This document shows positions 45,239 to 53,926 of a stretch of DNA of 64,000 nucleotides, piece by piece; position 1 is the stretch's first letter, and each line of letters opens with the position of its first letter. The stretch covers positions 62,001-126,000 of the forward strand of contig NZ_JADEWZ010000008.1 in assembly GCF_015207425.1 (NCBI RefSeq). Direction: 5' to 3'. Under the pieces are notes generated by a model. The model worked only from the letters and a program-made list of their open reading frames with translations, ran no database searches and had not been told where the DNA came from. The DNA is from Lusitaniella coriacea LEGE 07157. GTDB lineage: Bacteria > Cyanobacteriota > Cyanobacteriia > Cyanobacteriales > Spirulinaceae. The position numbers were made by a program, and so were the translations under genes.

Positions 45239-46141
45239 TTATTCGCGCTGCTTCAATCGTAACTGTTTTTGTTTTTCTTGCTGGCGCGATCGCTTCGCTT
45301 CGGTGAGACTGTCGTAACAATGGGGACAGCAAATCCCTTCCTGATATTGGGGGGACTGTTTATCCGCTGGCGCAATGGGATATCCACAACCCCGACAAAG
45401 ATCGTAACTCCCCGTTTCGAGTCCGTGCTTAACAGCAATTCGCTCGTCGAAAACAAAACATTCCCCCACCCACAAACTTTCTTCCGGAGGGATTTCTTCT
45501 AAGTATTTGAGAATACCCCCTTTGAGGTGATACACCTCCTTAAAGCCGCGATCGAGTAGATAGGATGTTGCCTTTTCGCAGCGAATGCCCCCCGTACAGA
45601 ATAGCGCAACTTTGGGGTTTTTGTGGGGATCGAGATGATTGCAAACATAGTCGGGAAACTCTCGAAAAGATTCCGTGTGAGGGTTTTGTGCGCCTTGAAA
45701 CGTACCGATTTCCACTTCATAGTTATTGCGCGTATCAATCGCAATTGTATCGGGATCGTGCAGGAGATCGTTCCATTCTTGAGGGCTAATATATTCTCCC
45801 ACGCGATCGCTTGGATCGACTTCTGGCTTTCCGAGGGTGACAATTTCTTTTTTGATGCGGACTTTGAGGCGTTCAAAGGGTTGTCGTTCGCTGGAAGATT
45901 CTTTGTGTTCGAGGTCACGAAAAAGGGGATCGCTACGGAGAAACGCCAGTACTTCGTCAATTCCCTGGCGAGAACCCGCGATCGTTCCGTTGATTCCTTC
46001 GGTTGCTAAGAGGATCGTTCCTTTAATCGCGCGATCGCGGCAATAAGATAACAATACCCCTTGTCGTTCTCCCAGGTCTGACAAACGGACAAATTCATAA
46101 AAGGTGGCAACAATCTGGGACATGAGCGAGCTGTTAGTCAT
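45239..46141 (-). CDS. trhO: tRNA uridine(34) hydroxylase (rhodanese-like, YceA type)
   Basis: The 300-residue product is the oxygen-dependent tRNA hydroxylase TrhO, which makes 5-hydroxyuridine at position 34. An N-terminal domain (VATFYEFVRLSDLGERQGVL, GTILLATEGINGTIAGS) is followed by a rhodanese domain (about 120-215) with active-site loop CTGGIRCEKA, catalytic Cys-182, and a C-terminal cysteine-rich segment (CRGCGYPI...CPHCYDSLTEAKR). A second ATG six codons inside (46123) is a possible alternative start closer to homologues. Length is normal. It stands alone. Confidence 0.9.
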   Translation of the reverse strand: MTNSSLMSQIVATFYEFVRLSDLGERQGVLLSYCRDRAIKGTILLATEGINGTIAGSRQGIDEVLAFLRSDPLFRDLEHKESSSERQPFERLKVRIKKEIVTLGKPEVDPSDRVGEYISPQEWNDLLHDPDTIAIDTRNNYEVEIGTFQGAQNPHTESFREFPDYVCNHLDPHKNPKVALFCTGGIRCEKATSYLLDRGFKEVYHLKGGILKYLEEIPPEESLWVGECFVFDERIAVKHGLETGSYDLCRGCGYPIAPADKQSPQYQEGICCPHCYDSLTEAKRSRQQEKQKQLRLKQRE

Positions 46142-46271
46142 GTTAAGGATTAGCAGCTTGGATACCAGTCGATTGAAGATCGAATCGAGATGTATATCAC
46201 CTTACAAGAAGGGCGTTTCGGGTTTCCCGCAAAAAAAATTTCTTTTTCTTCTACGCAAAAGAGCTGCAACG

Positions 46272-46279
46272 TGTATAAT
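46272..46279 (+). promoter_or_regulatory. Extended -10 promoter before tRNA-Ala
   Basis: TGTATAAT contains a perfect TATAAT (46274-46279) with an upstream TG. No good -35 is seen at 16-18 bases. Transcription would start near 46286, about 47 bases before the tRNA. Confidence 0.5.
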
Positions 46280-46332
46280 AGCAAATGCGCGCTTAGTAAA
46301 CGGGCTTCTGAAATAAGAAGCAAGCGTTGTTT

Positions 46333-46405
46333 GGGGGTATAGCTCAGTTGGTAGAGCGCCTGCTTTGCAAGCAGGACGTCAGGAGTTCGAGTCTCCTTAC
46401 CTCCA
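46333..46405 (+). tRNA. trnA: tRNA-Ala (TGC anticodon)
   Basis: The 73-base cloverleaf has acceptor arm GGGGGTA/TACCTCC including the G3-U70 pair that identifies alanine tRNAs, D arm AGCTCAGTTGGTAGAGC, anticodon stem CCTGC/GCAGG with loop TTTGCAA (anticodon TGC) and T arm AGGAG-TTCGAGT-CTCCT. CCA is not encoded. It is not part of an rRNA operon here. Confidence 0.97.
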
Positions 46406-46529
46406 CTTTCAATAGTCCAAAGGAAAAGTTTTCGACAGGTAGGACAGACGCGGGAACGCGAAGAAAGGGGTGTAGAGCCTTATCTTCTCAATTTCCCGTG
46501 CCATAGGTTGCGTTATGCAACTTCAGTTC

Positions 46530-47189
46530 CTAATCCTCATTAAACTCTAAATTCTCGTAAATTGCGGCAAACCGAGGCGTAAACCCTTCAGCATACTCCA
46601 CCTCCATAAACTCAATCACCCCAAACCCCTTACCTTGCACTTCGCCAATGATAATTTGTCCCAAACTCTGTGCGTCAGCACTTGAGAAGTGAATGACTCG
46701 TTTTGCCCAAGGATAGAATGAATCGCTCTCCTGGATTGGGATACGCTCCCAATTATTGCTGCTTAAAACATCCTCTACATAGGATTGTTCCATTTCCTCA
46801 GCCGTTTGGGAATTGCTGGGAAAGAAGAAATGGAGGTAAGCCGCATCGTTGGCTTCTCCCGTCTCCGTCTTTGCTAGGAAGCGATAGCCGCACCCTTCAC
46901 CAGAGCAACCGCTTTCGGTAACGAAGGACTCAGAGGGGAAATAGGTTGTAAAAGGTGCTGTGGGTTCGTTGTAGAGGGTTAAGGTGATTTCCTCCGTTTC
47001 CCCTTCGATACTAAGGTTTGCCGTTTTTTGAACGGGTCTAGCGGTCGAAGCAGAGGCTGTCGCTGTAATGGGATCGCTGCTAGCTTGAGATGTAATAGCG
47101 TTGTTGGATGGTGTTTGTTCAGAAGTACACCCGAATGTCATTCCCAAAAATATCAGCGCGATCGCGGTTTGTCCAATTCTGTTTTTCAT
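46530..47189 (-). CDS. Putative lipoprotein of unknown function
   Basis: The 219-residue product has a signal peptide ending in the lipobox GMTFGC (about residues 16-21), a low-complexity Ser/Thr/Ala linker up to about residue 55, and a single domain containing TLYNEPTAPFTTYFPSESF and the paired cysteines SGCSGEGCGYRF. I do not recognise a named family. It is likely attached to a membrane on the periplasmic side. It is monocistronic, with an A/T-rich spacer upstream holding a long inverted repeat. Confidence 0.68.
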   Translation of the reverse strand: MKNRIGQTAIALIFLGMTFGCTSEQTPSNNAITSQASSDPITATASASTARPVQKTANLSIEGETEEITLTLYNEPTAPFTTYFPSESFVTESGCSGEGCGYRFLAKTETGEANDAAYLHFFFPSNSQTAEEMEQSYVEDVLSSNNWERIPIQESDSFYPWAKRVIHFSSADAQSLGQIIIGEVQGKGFGVIEFMEVEYAEGFTPRFAAIYENLEFNED

Positions 47190-47349
47190 GATTTCCCCTC
47201 ACCTTCTTGTCTTAATATTAGCTTTCGATAACTCAACACGACATTCCGGATATTATTCCCTAGTGGTTCGTTAACCTCAATCTTGTGTATTGAGAGCGAC
47301 GGGGGAACGGGGGAAATTTTTTGACCCACAAAGTAAAAACACAAAAAAA

Positions 47350-47425
47350 GTAGATTGAATCAATAGTGAAGTGAAACGAAAAAAAATGCTACTCTTCTTT
47401 AGTTTTCTCACTCGATTCAACCTAC
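47350..47425. repeat. Long interrupted inverted repeat downstream of msrA
   Basis: GTAGATTGAATC (47350-47361) pairs with GATTCAACCTAC (47414-47425) with one mismatch, and AGTGA (47365-47369) pairs with TCACT (47408-47412) inside it. The loop is A-rich. It ends 18 bases before the msrA stop on the minus strand and could be its transcript end or a structured repeat. Confidence 0.5.
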
Positions 47426-47443
47426 CCAATTAACAATTTCACA

Positions 47444-48091
47444 TTAGACCGTTGCAGGATAGCAAACCTTCGTTCCACCTAACCCACAATATCCGTTGGG
47501 ATTTTTGGCAAGGTACTGCTGGTGGTAATCTTCCGCGTAGTAAAACTCAGGCGCATCAATAATTTCGGTGGTGATGTTGGGATAACCTTGGGCGCTTAAA
47601 GCTTTCTGGTACGCTTCTTTTGAGGCTTCAGCTAATTCTTTTTGAGCATCGGAATAAGCATAAATTCCCGAGCGATACTGGGTTCCTGCATCGTTCCCCT
47701 GGCGCATTCCTTGGGTGGGGTTATGACTTTCCCAAAATACTTTCAATAAGTCTTCGTAGCTTATTTTGTTGGGATCGTAGACGACAAAAACCACTTCATT
47801 GTGACCCGTCATTCCCGAACAAACTTCTCGGTAGGTGGGGTTGGGGGTGATGCCAGCCGCATAACCCACTGCGGTGGTGAAAACGCCGTCTAGCTCCCAA
47901 AATTTGCGCTCTGCACCCCAAAAACAACCCATACCAAAAATTGCCTGTTTCATTCCTTCCGGGAAGGGAGGTTTTAGGGGATTGCCGTTGACGTAGTGTT
48001 TTTCGGGAACAGGCATCGATTGCGCGCGTCCGGGTAATGCTTCCTCTGCGGTGGGTAAGCTGTTCTTTTTACCAAATCCAAATAGCACCAT
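47444..48091 (-). CDS. msrA: Peptide methionine sulfoxide reductase MsrA
   Basis: The 215-residue product reduces methionine-S-sulfoxide in proteins. The catalytic motif [13 protein letters not shown] contains Cys-56, and [50 protein letters not shown] and a C-terminal [16 protein letters not shown] with resolving cysteines follow. An N-terminal extension of about 45 residues ([20 protein letters not shown]) is usual for cyanobacterial and plant-type MsrA. The gene stands alone. Confidence 0.94.
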   Translation of the reverse strand: MVLFGFGKKNSLPTAEEALPGRAQSMPVPEKHYVNGNPLKPPFPEGMKQAIFGMGCFWGAERKFWELDGVFTTAVGYAAGITPNPTYREVCSGMTGHNEVVFVVYDPNKISYEDLLKVFWESHNPTQGMRQGNDAGTQYRSGIYAYSDAQKELAEASKEAYQKALSAQGYPNITTEIIDAPEFYYAEDYHQQYLAKNPNGYCGLGGTKVCYPATV

Positions 48092-48236
48092 AATTTTTAA
48101 ATTAAGATTCGCGATCGCGTATTGTGAAGTTATTTAACATTATAAAGAAAAAACTTGGAAACATGGGGTCTTCAGGTAAGGGCATATTCAGCCGTGTTAT
48201 AAGGATCGAAACTACTGCTCGTGGCGGGAGGGGAAA

Positions 48237-48920
48237 ATGGTTGTTACCCATAAAGTCTCACTCGAACAACCCTCATCCAGAATTGTGATGCGGGGGGTTA
48301 GTTGGCAAACCTATAAAACCTTGATGTCAGAGGTGGGGGACGATCGCGCGTGGAAAGTTGCTTACGATCGCGGAATATTAGAAATTAGAATGCCATTGTT
48401 GGAACATGAAATCCCCAAGGGATTGTTGGAAAGTTTTGTTGAGGCGATCGCGGACGAACTAGAAATTGAGGTGATGAAGGCGGGATCGCTGACCCTGGAA
48501 CGGGAAGATTTAACCCATGCTGTCGAACCAGATTCTTGTTTTTATATTCAAAATGAGCCGCGAGTCAGGGGACGCAAAGCAATCATCTTACCCAATGATC
48601 CGCCGCCAGATTTAGCGATTGAGTCGGACTATACAAATTCCTCAATCAACAAACAAGCCCTTTATTCGGCGTTAGGCGTTCCTGAACTGTGGCGCTACAC
48701 AAAAAAAACCTTGGTGGTGTACGGTCGAATTGAGGGAGGATACGAACAACGCGATCGCAGTTTGGCGTTTCCGTTTGTCCCCATTGCGGAGATTCCCCAT
48801 TTTATCGAGCAAAGTCGCGCGATCGGTCAACGCAGTGCGGTTCGCTTGTTTCGCCAGCGCATTCAATATATTCTAAAATCCAACAACAGGGAGGATGGGT
48901 TGAGCGACGAACTCAGTTGA
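48237..48920 (+). CDS. Uma2-family (DUF820) endonuclease-like protein
   Basis: The 227-residue product belongs to the cyanobacteria-rich Uma2 family with a PD-(D/E)xK-like fold. The putative metal-binding residues lie in HAVEPDSCFYIQN (about 97-109) and PPPDLAIESDYTNSSINK (about 121-138), followed by YSALGVPELWRY, a family hallmark. Cellular function and substrate are unknown; many copies per genome are typical. The start ATG at 48237 follows GGGAGGGG. A pilin-like gene starts four bases after its stop, so the two may share a transcript. Confidence 0.87.
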   Translation: MVVTHKVSLEQPSSRIVMRGVSWQTYKTLMSEVGDDRAWKVAYDRGILEIRMPLLEHEIPKGLLESFVEAIADELEIEVMKAGSLTLEREDLTHAVEPDSCFYIQNEPRVRGRKAIILPNDPPPDLAIESDYTNSSINKQALYSALGVPELWRYTKKTLVVYGRIEGGYEQRDRSLAFPFVPIAEIPHFIEQSRAIGQRSAVRLFRQRIQYILKSNNREDGLSDELS

Positions 48921-48923
48921 ACT

Positions 48924-49583
48924 ATGCCACAAAAAGACAATTCTAAGGGGTCGTTCACGATTATTGAGTTCTGCGTTATTCTTCTAATCTTAGGAGTGAT
49001 AGCCGCGATCGCGCTCCCTTCTTTGTTGGGTCAATCGATTAAGGATGGAGGGAGTATAGGCGAAAACAATGTTGGTACAATGAACCGAGGTCAAATGGGT
49101 TACGTCTGGAATAACAAGCGTTTTGCAACCTCTATCGCAGATTTAGAGACTGGTATCCCAACTTCATCGGAAACTTACGAATACTCCCTTCGTTCGACTC
49201 CCTTGTACGCCATCCATTACGCAACACCGCGTCAGAGGAAACGGAGCATCAAAGGCTATGTTGGGATAGTTGTATTGGCTGATATCGATCGCGAAACGGG
49301 AGAGTTAGAGACAGGACAACTGGTGTGTGCAGTGCAAAAAGCAAAAACTTCTCGTCCTTCCGATCCCATTTTCAAAAGAGGTGCTTTTGTTTGTCCCCCA
49401 GGAACAAAGAATCGCCGCCAGAAACAGAGAAAAATTAAGATACGCGATCGCGATTTGCAATTAGCCTACCAATCTCTCGCATTTTCAGAAGCAGGCAATT
49501 CCCAACGGGCGAGAGAGTTAGCCGCTACAATCAAAGATGCAAAGATAAAAGAGAAAGCACTTGCCGCGTGCTGCCAAAAGTAG
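48924..49583 (+). CDS. Type IV pilin-like protein
   Basis: The 219-residue product has an N-terminal type IV prepilin-like segment: a short charged leader (MPQKDNSKG), then SFTIIEFCVILLILGVIAAI and ALPSLLGQ, and a periplasmic domain ending in two cysteines. Cyanobacterial G/H-type minor pilins look similar. In classical prepilins cleavage follows Gly and leaves Phe at +1 and Glu at +5; here Ser follows the Gly, so Glu would fall at +6. Its middle part, a basic KNRRQKQRKIKIRDR segment, is also unusual. It is four bases downstream of a Uma2 gene. Confidence 0.75.
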   Translation: MPQKDNSKGSFTIIEFCVILLILGVIAAIALPSLLGQSIKDGGSIGENNVGTMNRGQMGYVWNNKRFATSIADLETGIPTSSETYEYSLRSTPLYAIHYATPRQRKRSIKGYVGIVVLADIDRETGELETGQLVCAVQKAKTSRPSDPIFKRGAFVCPPGTKNRRQKQRKIKIRDRDLQLAYQSLAFSEAGNSQRARELAATIKDAKIKEKALAACCQK

Positions 49584-49670
49584 ATCCCTGACGCGATCGC
49601 GGATTTTGAACAACAAAAATAACGCGACAACTTAATTCCTCTTGTTCGATTTGAACAATGGCGTATTCCC

Positions 49671-49689
49671 GCATCCGAGTTTCGGATGC
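49671..49689. repeat. Perfect hairpin between pilin-like and Dabb genes
   Basis: GCATCCGA GTT TCGGATGC is an eight-pair perfect stem in the spacer between two convergent genes. There is no T run, so a transcription stop is possible but unproven. Confidence 0.5.
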
Positions 49690-49712
49690 AGATGATGGCA
49701 GCTTACTGCAAA

Positions 49713-50009
49713 CTATTGGATTTCGTAGTCTACCGAGAGAATCCCTGCCAAAATCGGTTGAATTAGAGTTTGCACGACTTCTTGATGAGCGGGATGGGGT
49801 TGGTACGTTTCGAGAGCATCGCGATCGCGGAAACGAACGACTAAGGCGTGTTCAAAGCCTTGAGCGCGATCTGAGAAGTTTTCGCCACAGGATAAATCCT
49901 CAATTTCGGGAATTTGCTCTTTGAGTCCCTTCAACTTATCCATTACAAGGGAAATTGTTCCTGGCGAGGTTCCTTCTTTCCACTTAAACAAAACGATATG
50001 TTCAACCAT
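49713..50009 (-). CDS. Dabb-family (stress-responsive alpha/beta barrel) protein
   Basis: The 98-residue product starts MVEHIVLFKWKEGTSPGTIS and contains ALVVRFRDRDALETYQPHPA with HQEVVQTLIQPIL, the standard pattern of Dabb dimeric alpha/beta barrel proteins. Members are small cytoplasmic proteins, some enzymatic, induced by stress in plants; here no function can be assigned. It starts 45 bases after the stop of the LpxB-like gene on the same strand and may be its last co-transcribed gene. Confidence 0.88.
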   Translation of the reverse strand: MVEHIVLFKWKEGTSPGTISLVMDKLKGLKEQIPEIEDLSCGENFSDRAQGFEHALVVRFRDRDALETYQPHPAHQEVVQTLIQPILAGILSVDYEIQ

Positions 50010-50054
50010 TTAATGAATTGGGTAGCGCACATTAAAACCTTATGGATTGTACCG

Positions 50055-51449
50055 CTACAGAGGGATCTTCACCAATTCTTCACAAACCAAACGAGCGAGT
50101 TTTTCGGCTGCACCCGATTCTCCACGAACCTTCCGCAGGCGATCGCGCATTTCTGACAATTTTTTTGGATGTTCGAGATAATCCACCACCATTGCGCCAA
50201 TTTCCTGGGGTTCTAGTTTTCCCAATAATTCGGGGACAATCTCTTCTTTTGCCCAAATATTCGGCCATGCGTACAATCGTTTATGCTTGCGTGTGGATTG
50301 GATAGCGAACCAATTCACTAATTTGGCAAAACTCGATCCCACACCGGGTAAATTAACCAAAATACCTGGTATTCCGTCCCAAGCGCGCATGGTGTCCAGT
50401 TGTTGGGTGGGGAGTAAAACCAGCATGGGAACGGCGAGTGCGCTGAGTTCTGCGGTGTTCGCGCCAATGGTTGTCAAACAAATACGGCATTGGGAGAGAA
50501 GATCGTAGGCGGGAAATTGGGTAACCAGATCGATGCGAACTCCGCCAGAGGTTTTTAAGAAGGGGGTTTCGCCTTCCAAAGCGATTAATTCTGCACTGAT
50601 GTTACCTGCGTTGGCAATAACAGGGTTTTGTTGCGAGTCGGCGTATTGAGCTAGGGTTGTTACGTCTAGGGTGGGTGCAACGGGAATGAAAAAGCGAGTT
50701 TGCGGACGTTGTTGGTTGATATATTCCGCGATCGCGCAACAAAGGGGAACCCCCACCCTCAACTTCATTCCTTTCGATCCTGGAAGAAGTCCAATAAGTT
50801 CGTTATTTGTCCTTTGTCCTGGGGGATGATTAGCTACACCCGCTCCTACATTATCTTTCCCTGGATTGGGCGCAAGCATTGCGCCCCTACCCTCTATCGT
50901 CATGTCCTCCAAACTTCCCTCATTCTCACTTTCCCCTTTCCCCTTTAACCTTTCCCCGTCCCCAATATCAACGTCTGCCATCAAATCTCCCACGACCGTC
51001 AATTTATGCTGGTATTCTGGCGGTACGCGCACGGAAGGATTCATTACTCCAAACGCATCCACCCAACGCCACCACCGGGCATCCCACTCGGCGTAAATAA
51101 CCGTGCGATATCCCAATCGCTTGCCAATAATCACCGGAAAGAGTTGATCTCCCCCCAAAAATAGAACAATTCCGCGATCGCGCCAATCCCAATTTTCCGC
51201 AGTCTTCCCCCACAGGAGAAAGGGAAAGAAGTGTTTTGCGGCTTGAACTCTGTCAATTTCCGGATAAGAACGTGCGATGTCTGCCTCTTTCCCCGTTGCA
51301 TTGGGACAGGGCGATAAAATAACCGAGATGCGAAGCTGAGAACGATCTTCACTCAGTTGCCTCCTCAGTTCTCTCACCACCGGACGCACCCAAGTTGTTA
51401 ATTCTCCGGGTCCATTGGACAAAATCAAAATATCTTGGGCGTTTCCCAT
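50055..51449 (-). CDS. LpxB-like glycosyltransferase, cyanobacterial
   Basis: The 464-residue product resembles the cyanobacterial lipid-A-disaccharide synthase-related proteins (GT-B fold): ILILSNGPGELTTWVRPVV at the start, GIVLFLGGDQLFPVIIGKRL, TVIYAEWDARWWRWVDAFGV, ELIGLLPGSKGMKLRVGVPL and LTTIGANTAELSALAVPMLV. Because cyanobacterial LPS lacks classical lipid A phosphates and Kdo, its true sugar substrate is unclear. Between VVGDLMADVDI (about 155-165) and NELIGLLPGSK (about 220) lies an insert of about 54 residues coded by intergenic-repeat-like DNA. The start ATG at 51449 is normal. Confidence 0.8.
   Translation of the reverse strand: MGNAQDILILSNGPGELTTWVRPVVRELRRQLSEDRSQLRISVILSPCPNATGKEADIARSYPEIDRVQAAKHFFPFLLWGKTAENWDWRDRGIVLFLGGDQLFPVIIGKRLGYRTVIYAEWDARWWRWVDAFGVMNPSVRVPPEYQHKLTVVGDLMADVDIGDGERLKGKGESENEGSLEDMTIEGRGAMLAPNPGKDNVGAGVANHPPGQRTNNELIGLLPGSKGMKLRVGVPLCCAIAEYINQQRPQTRFFIPVAPTLDVTTLAQYADSQQNPVIANAGNISAELIALEGETPFLKTSGGVRIDLVTQFPAYDLLSQCRICLTTIGANTAELSALAVPMLVLLPTQQLDTMRAWDGIPGILVNLPGVGSSFAKLVNWFAIQSTRKHKRLYAWPNIWAKEEIVPELLGKLEPQEIGAMVVDYLEHPKKLSEMRDRLRKVRGESGAAEKLARLVCEELVKIPL
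50800..50980. repeat. Interspersed repeat DNA inserted in-frame in the LpxB-like gene
   Basis: This stretch contains the hairpin GGGCGCAA GCA TTGCGCCC (50868-50886), a TTTGTCCTTTGTCC-like word and the C/T-rich TTCCCCTTTCCCCTTTAACC, all typical of cyanobacterial spacers. On the minus strand it is read as a Gly/Asn/Glu-rich linker without stops inside the glycosyltransferase gene. Confidence 0.65.
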
Positions 51450-51459
51450 TATGTTTTAT

Positions 51460-52290
51460 TCATGGGTTTTCTCGCGCGATCGCGGATACTTGTTCGAGGT
51501 CGAGTCCAGTCATCCGAGCAACCTTTTCAACATCCATTCCTTCTCGCAACAAATTGAGAGCGCATTCTTTGAGTTGGGATTGAGCAAGTTCCTTCTGCTG
51601 GCGTTCGAGTTCGGCGCGTTCGTCGCCAATCAGCAGAAGATTCCCCTCCATATCCCACCACCGCAGCCAAAGTTGAGTTTGATTTTGATAAGTTCCGTCC
51701 CAAAGTCCCAATTCTACTCCCAAGGGCGCGATCGCGTAATGTCCCCTTACATTGGCAGTTAGGGGTTGATAGGCAAAATCGACCAAGTGATACACTTCCA
51801 GCTTTTGCGTCGCAATTTCATAAATTCCGTAGTAGGGAATGCGGATAATGCGCTCGTACACCCAGAACTTACCCGGTCGAACCGCTTCGCTATCCTGAAC
51901 CATTCCCAAAGGCGTTGCATCTCGTTCCTCTGAACCGTCCCCACTGGCAAATTCCAAAGCGACCAGAGGAGCCATCAACTCACGCCAAAAGACGTAGGAA
52001 CGGCGAACTTTGCCATCGAGCAACGGCGGTACATTGGGAACGTAAAACCAATCCGGTGCTTCTGCTCCCTTTTCGGGGGGATCGGTTTGCCGCCAGTAGA
52101 TACCGCAGTCCTGACCGATCGCGTACTGTCCGTCGGGATGGCGTTGTTGCAAAATTGAACCAATCGAGTCGGTTAGAATTAGACTTTGGGGATGTTCTTG
52201 AAAATTCTTCACAAAAGAACCATCTTCAAAAGGGAGTTGAGTGTGGTCGGGAAAAGGAGGGGGAAGCTCGATCTTTGAGGATGTTTGCAT
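51460..52290 (-). CDS. Uma2-family (DUF820) protein with C-terminal helical tail
   Basis: The 276-residue product is a larger Uma2 protein: the core has EKGAEAPDWFYVPNVPP (PD-type acidic motif at about 78-83), LVALEFASGDGSEERD (about 108-123) and GKFWVYERIIRIPYYGIYE, as is usual for the longer subtype. After a coiled segment (ERAELERQQKELAQSQLKEC) it ends with a small helix-turn-helix-like unit, LREGMDVEKVARMTGLDLEQ, also seen in transposase-related Rpn/Uma2 proteins. Function is unknown. It precedes the LpxB-like gene by 10 bases, so the two are co-transcribed. Confidence 0.82.
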   Translation of the reverse strand: MQTSSKIELPPPFPDHTQLPFEDGSFVKNFQEHPQSLILTDSIGSILQQRHPDGQYAIGQDCGIYWRQTDPPEKGAEAPDWFYVPNVPPLLDGKVRRSYVFWRELMAPLVALEFASGDGSEERDATPLGMVQDSEAVRPGKFWVYERIIRIPYYGIYEIATQKLEVYHLVDFAYQPLTANVRGHYAIAPLGVELGLWDGTYQNQTQLWLRWWDMEGNLLLIGDERAELERQQKELAQSQLKECALNLLREGMDVEKVARMTGLDLEQVSAIARENP

Positions 52291-52403
52291 TATCTCAGTT
52301 TTGAGAGAGTTTTCGAGTCAGGCGTACAACGCCCACCAGATATAAGTCAGTGCCGTTCGGGTTAAAATATTTTAAATCGCGATCGCGTCTCTGAATAATT
52401 GCG

Positions 52404-53645
52404 ATGCTCTTCGAGAAATCTAAAAATGAGGCTCTAGAGTCAATGAAGCGCAACATCAAGAACTCGCTCTCGAATCTTACTTGGCCTTGGTGGTTTCCAT
52501 ATCCCAGTTCTTGGTTGAGAACTTTCATTTTAATCCCAATTGCCTTTCCTTTGAATGCGCTCATCCTATTCGGGACGATTGGCATTCTTGTCTCTGTCTC
52601 ACAGCGCGATTTAATTATTTTAACAATTGCAACGATCGCGGCTATTATTTTACCCACGATAATTCTCTCTTTCATCTATCACATTGGTTGGTATAAATGG
52701 CAGCCGCAAGCCAGCCCCAAAACGCGAGCTGGATGGTTGCCTAAAGGGAATAGCCTCTGGCAGGGATTCACAGCAACGCTGGTGATGATATTTTCTTTTA
52801 CGACCCTTTTTACCTTACTTTTAAGCTTTATTTTGCTAGGGTGTAAACTTTCCTCTATTCCTGAAACAGGTCAGGATGTAGCGGAGTGTGCATCTCGTTC
52901 TTTAGGACAAGTAGCTGGCGCGATCGCGCGTCAAACCACTCATGTTTGGAATTTGGAGGGAGAAGGGGTTTTCCTACAACAAAGAGAGCAGATCGACGTG
53001 CGCCCGTGGTTGTTACTGTGGGTCATTATCGCTGCTTACTTTTACCAGGGAGAATATGGCATCAGAAAATCTTTGATTCCTTTTCTGCAAAAAAAGAGAC
53101 AAAAGCGCCGAAAAATCAATCGCCAGAAACAACAATCCACACCCAACATCGATCCCCTCGATACAGAATTGGCGAGATTGCGGGGCGATATGGGATTAAC
53201 AGCCGTTAGACGAAATTCGGATCCCTTGGAACCAAGAGTGCAGGCAGGACGCACCCCGATGCGGCGGAGACTCTTGCCTCTTTTCGGTTTGAGTGTCGCT
53301 GCATTCATCGGCGCGATCTCGCTTTACTTCGGCTGGCAGTATCTCTTGCAACCCCAACCCACAGCAGCCCCCATTCCTGCAATACAGACTTCCCCAACTG
53401 TTCCAATTCCCCCGCCCAAACCATTTTCAGAAGCCGTCAAAGCCGCAACCCAAGCAGCCCAACTCGCTCAAACGGCAAAAACTCCCTCCGAGTGGCAATT
53501 GGTTGCCCAACAGTGGCAAATTGCAGCAAATTCAATGAAAAGCGTGCCTTCAAATAGCGCCCAATTCAATCTTGCACGCCAGAAAGCAATGGAGTACGAA
53601 AAGAATCTTCAGTACGCTAAGGCAAACGCTGCAAAGGGACGGTAG
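52404..53645 (+). CDS. Membrane protein of unknown function with Pro-rich region and helical C-terminal domain
   Basis: The 413-residue product has about five membrane segments: residues about 35-58, 66-92, 113-140, 193-210 and 290-312. Between the last two lies a basic cytosol-like stretch (KKRQKRRKINRQKQQ). After the last segment a proline-rich linker leads to a helical domain of about 70 residues (EAVKAATQAAQLAQTAKTPS, EWQLVAQQWQIAANSMKSVP) that recurs in cyanobacterial proteins. I do not recognise the family. A second ATG at 52443 is a possible start. The gene stands alone before chlH. Confidence 0.72.
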   Translation: MLFEKSKNEALESMKRNIKNSLSNLTWPWWFPYPSSWLRTFILIPIAFPLNALILFGTIGILVSVSQRDLIILTIATIAAIILPTIILSFIYHIGWYKWQPQASPKTRAGWLPKGNSLWQGFTATLVMIFSFTTLFTLLLSFILLGCKLSSIPETGQDVAECASRSLGQVAGAIARQTTHVWNLEGEGVFLQQREQIDVRPWLLLWVIIAAYFYQGEYGIRKSLIPFLQKKRQKRRKINRQKQQSTPNIDPLDTELARLRGDMGLTAVRRNSDPLEPRVQAGRTPMRRRLLPLFGLSVAAFIGAISLYFGWQYLLQPQPTAAPIPAIQTSPTVPIPPPKPFSEAVKAATQAAQLAQTAKTPSEWQLVAQQWQIAANSMKSVPSNSAQFNLARQKAMEYEKNLQYAKANAAKGR

Positions 53646-53841
53646 ATTTAAGCGCTCTCCCGATCCGACACTTGCATAATGCGATGTCTATCCAAGTCAA
53701 TACACATTGGTCTATTTTCGTCAATATTTTTATTTTTAAAATTTGTTAATTTTATTTTGATGTTAAGACTCACTTTTTGTAAAGAATTGGTTACACATTT
53801 ATATCAATTTGTGTCAGATCTAGAGTTTGGGTGAAATTGGG

Positions 53842-53870
53842 TTGACATTTTCTGTTACAAAAACGAGTAT
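53842..53870 (+). promoter_or_regulatory. Possible chlH promoter
   Basis: TTGACA (53842-53847) is followed after 17 bases by GAGTAT (53865-53870), a weak -10. The region upstream is very A/T-rich (53720-53840). The chlH ATG lies 57 bases downstream with AAGGAGA as ribosome-binding site. Confidence 0.4.
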
Positions 53871-53926
53871 CGATCCTCGTGCAAAAATTACGGTTCTAAC
53901 GTCAAGTTTTAAGGAGAAGCATCTTT

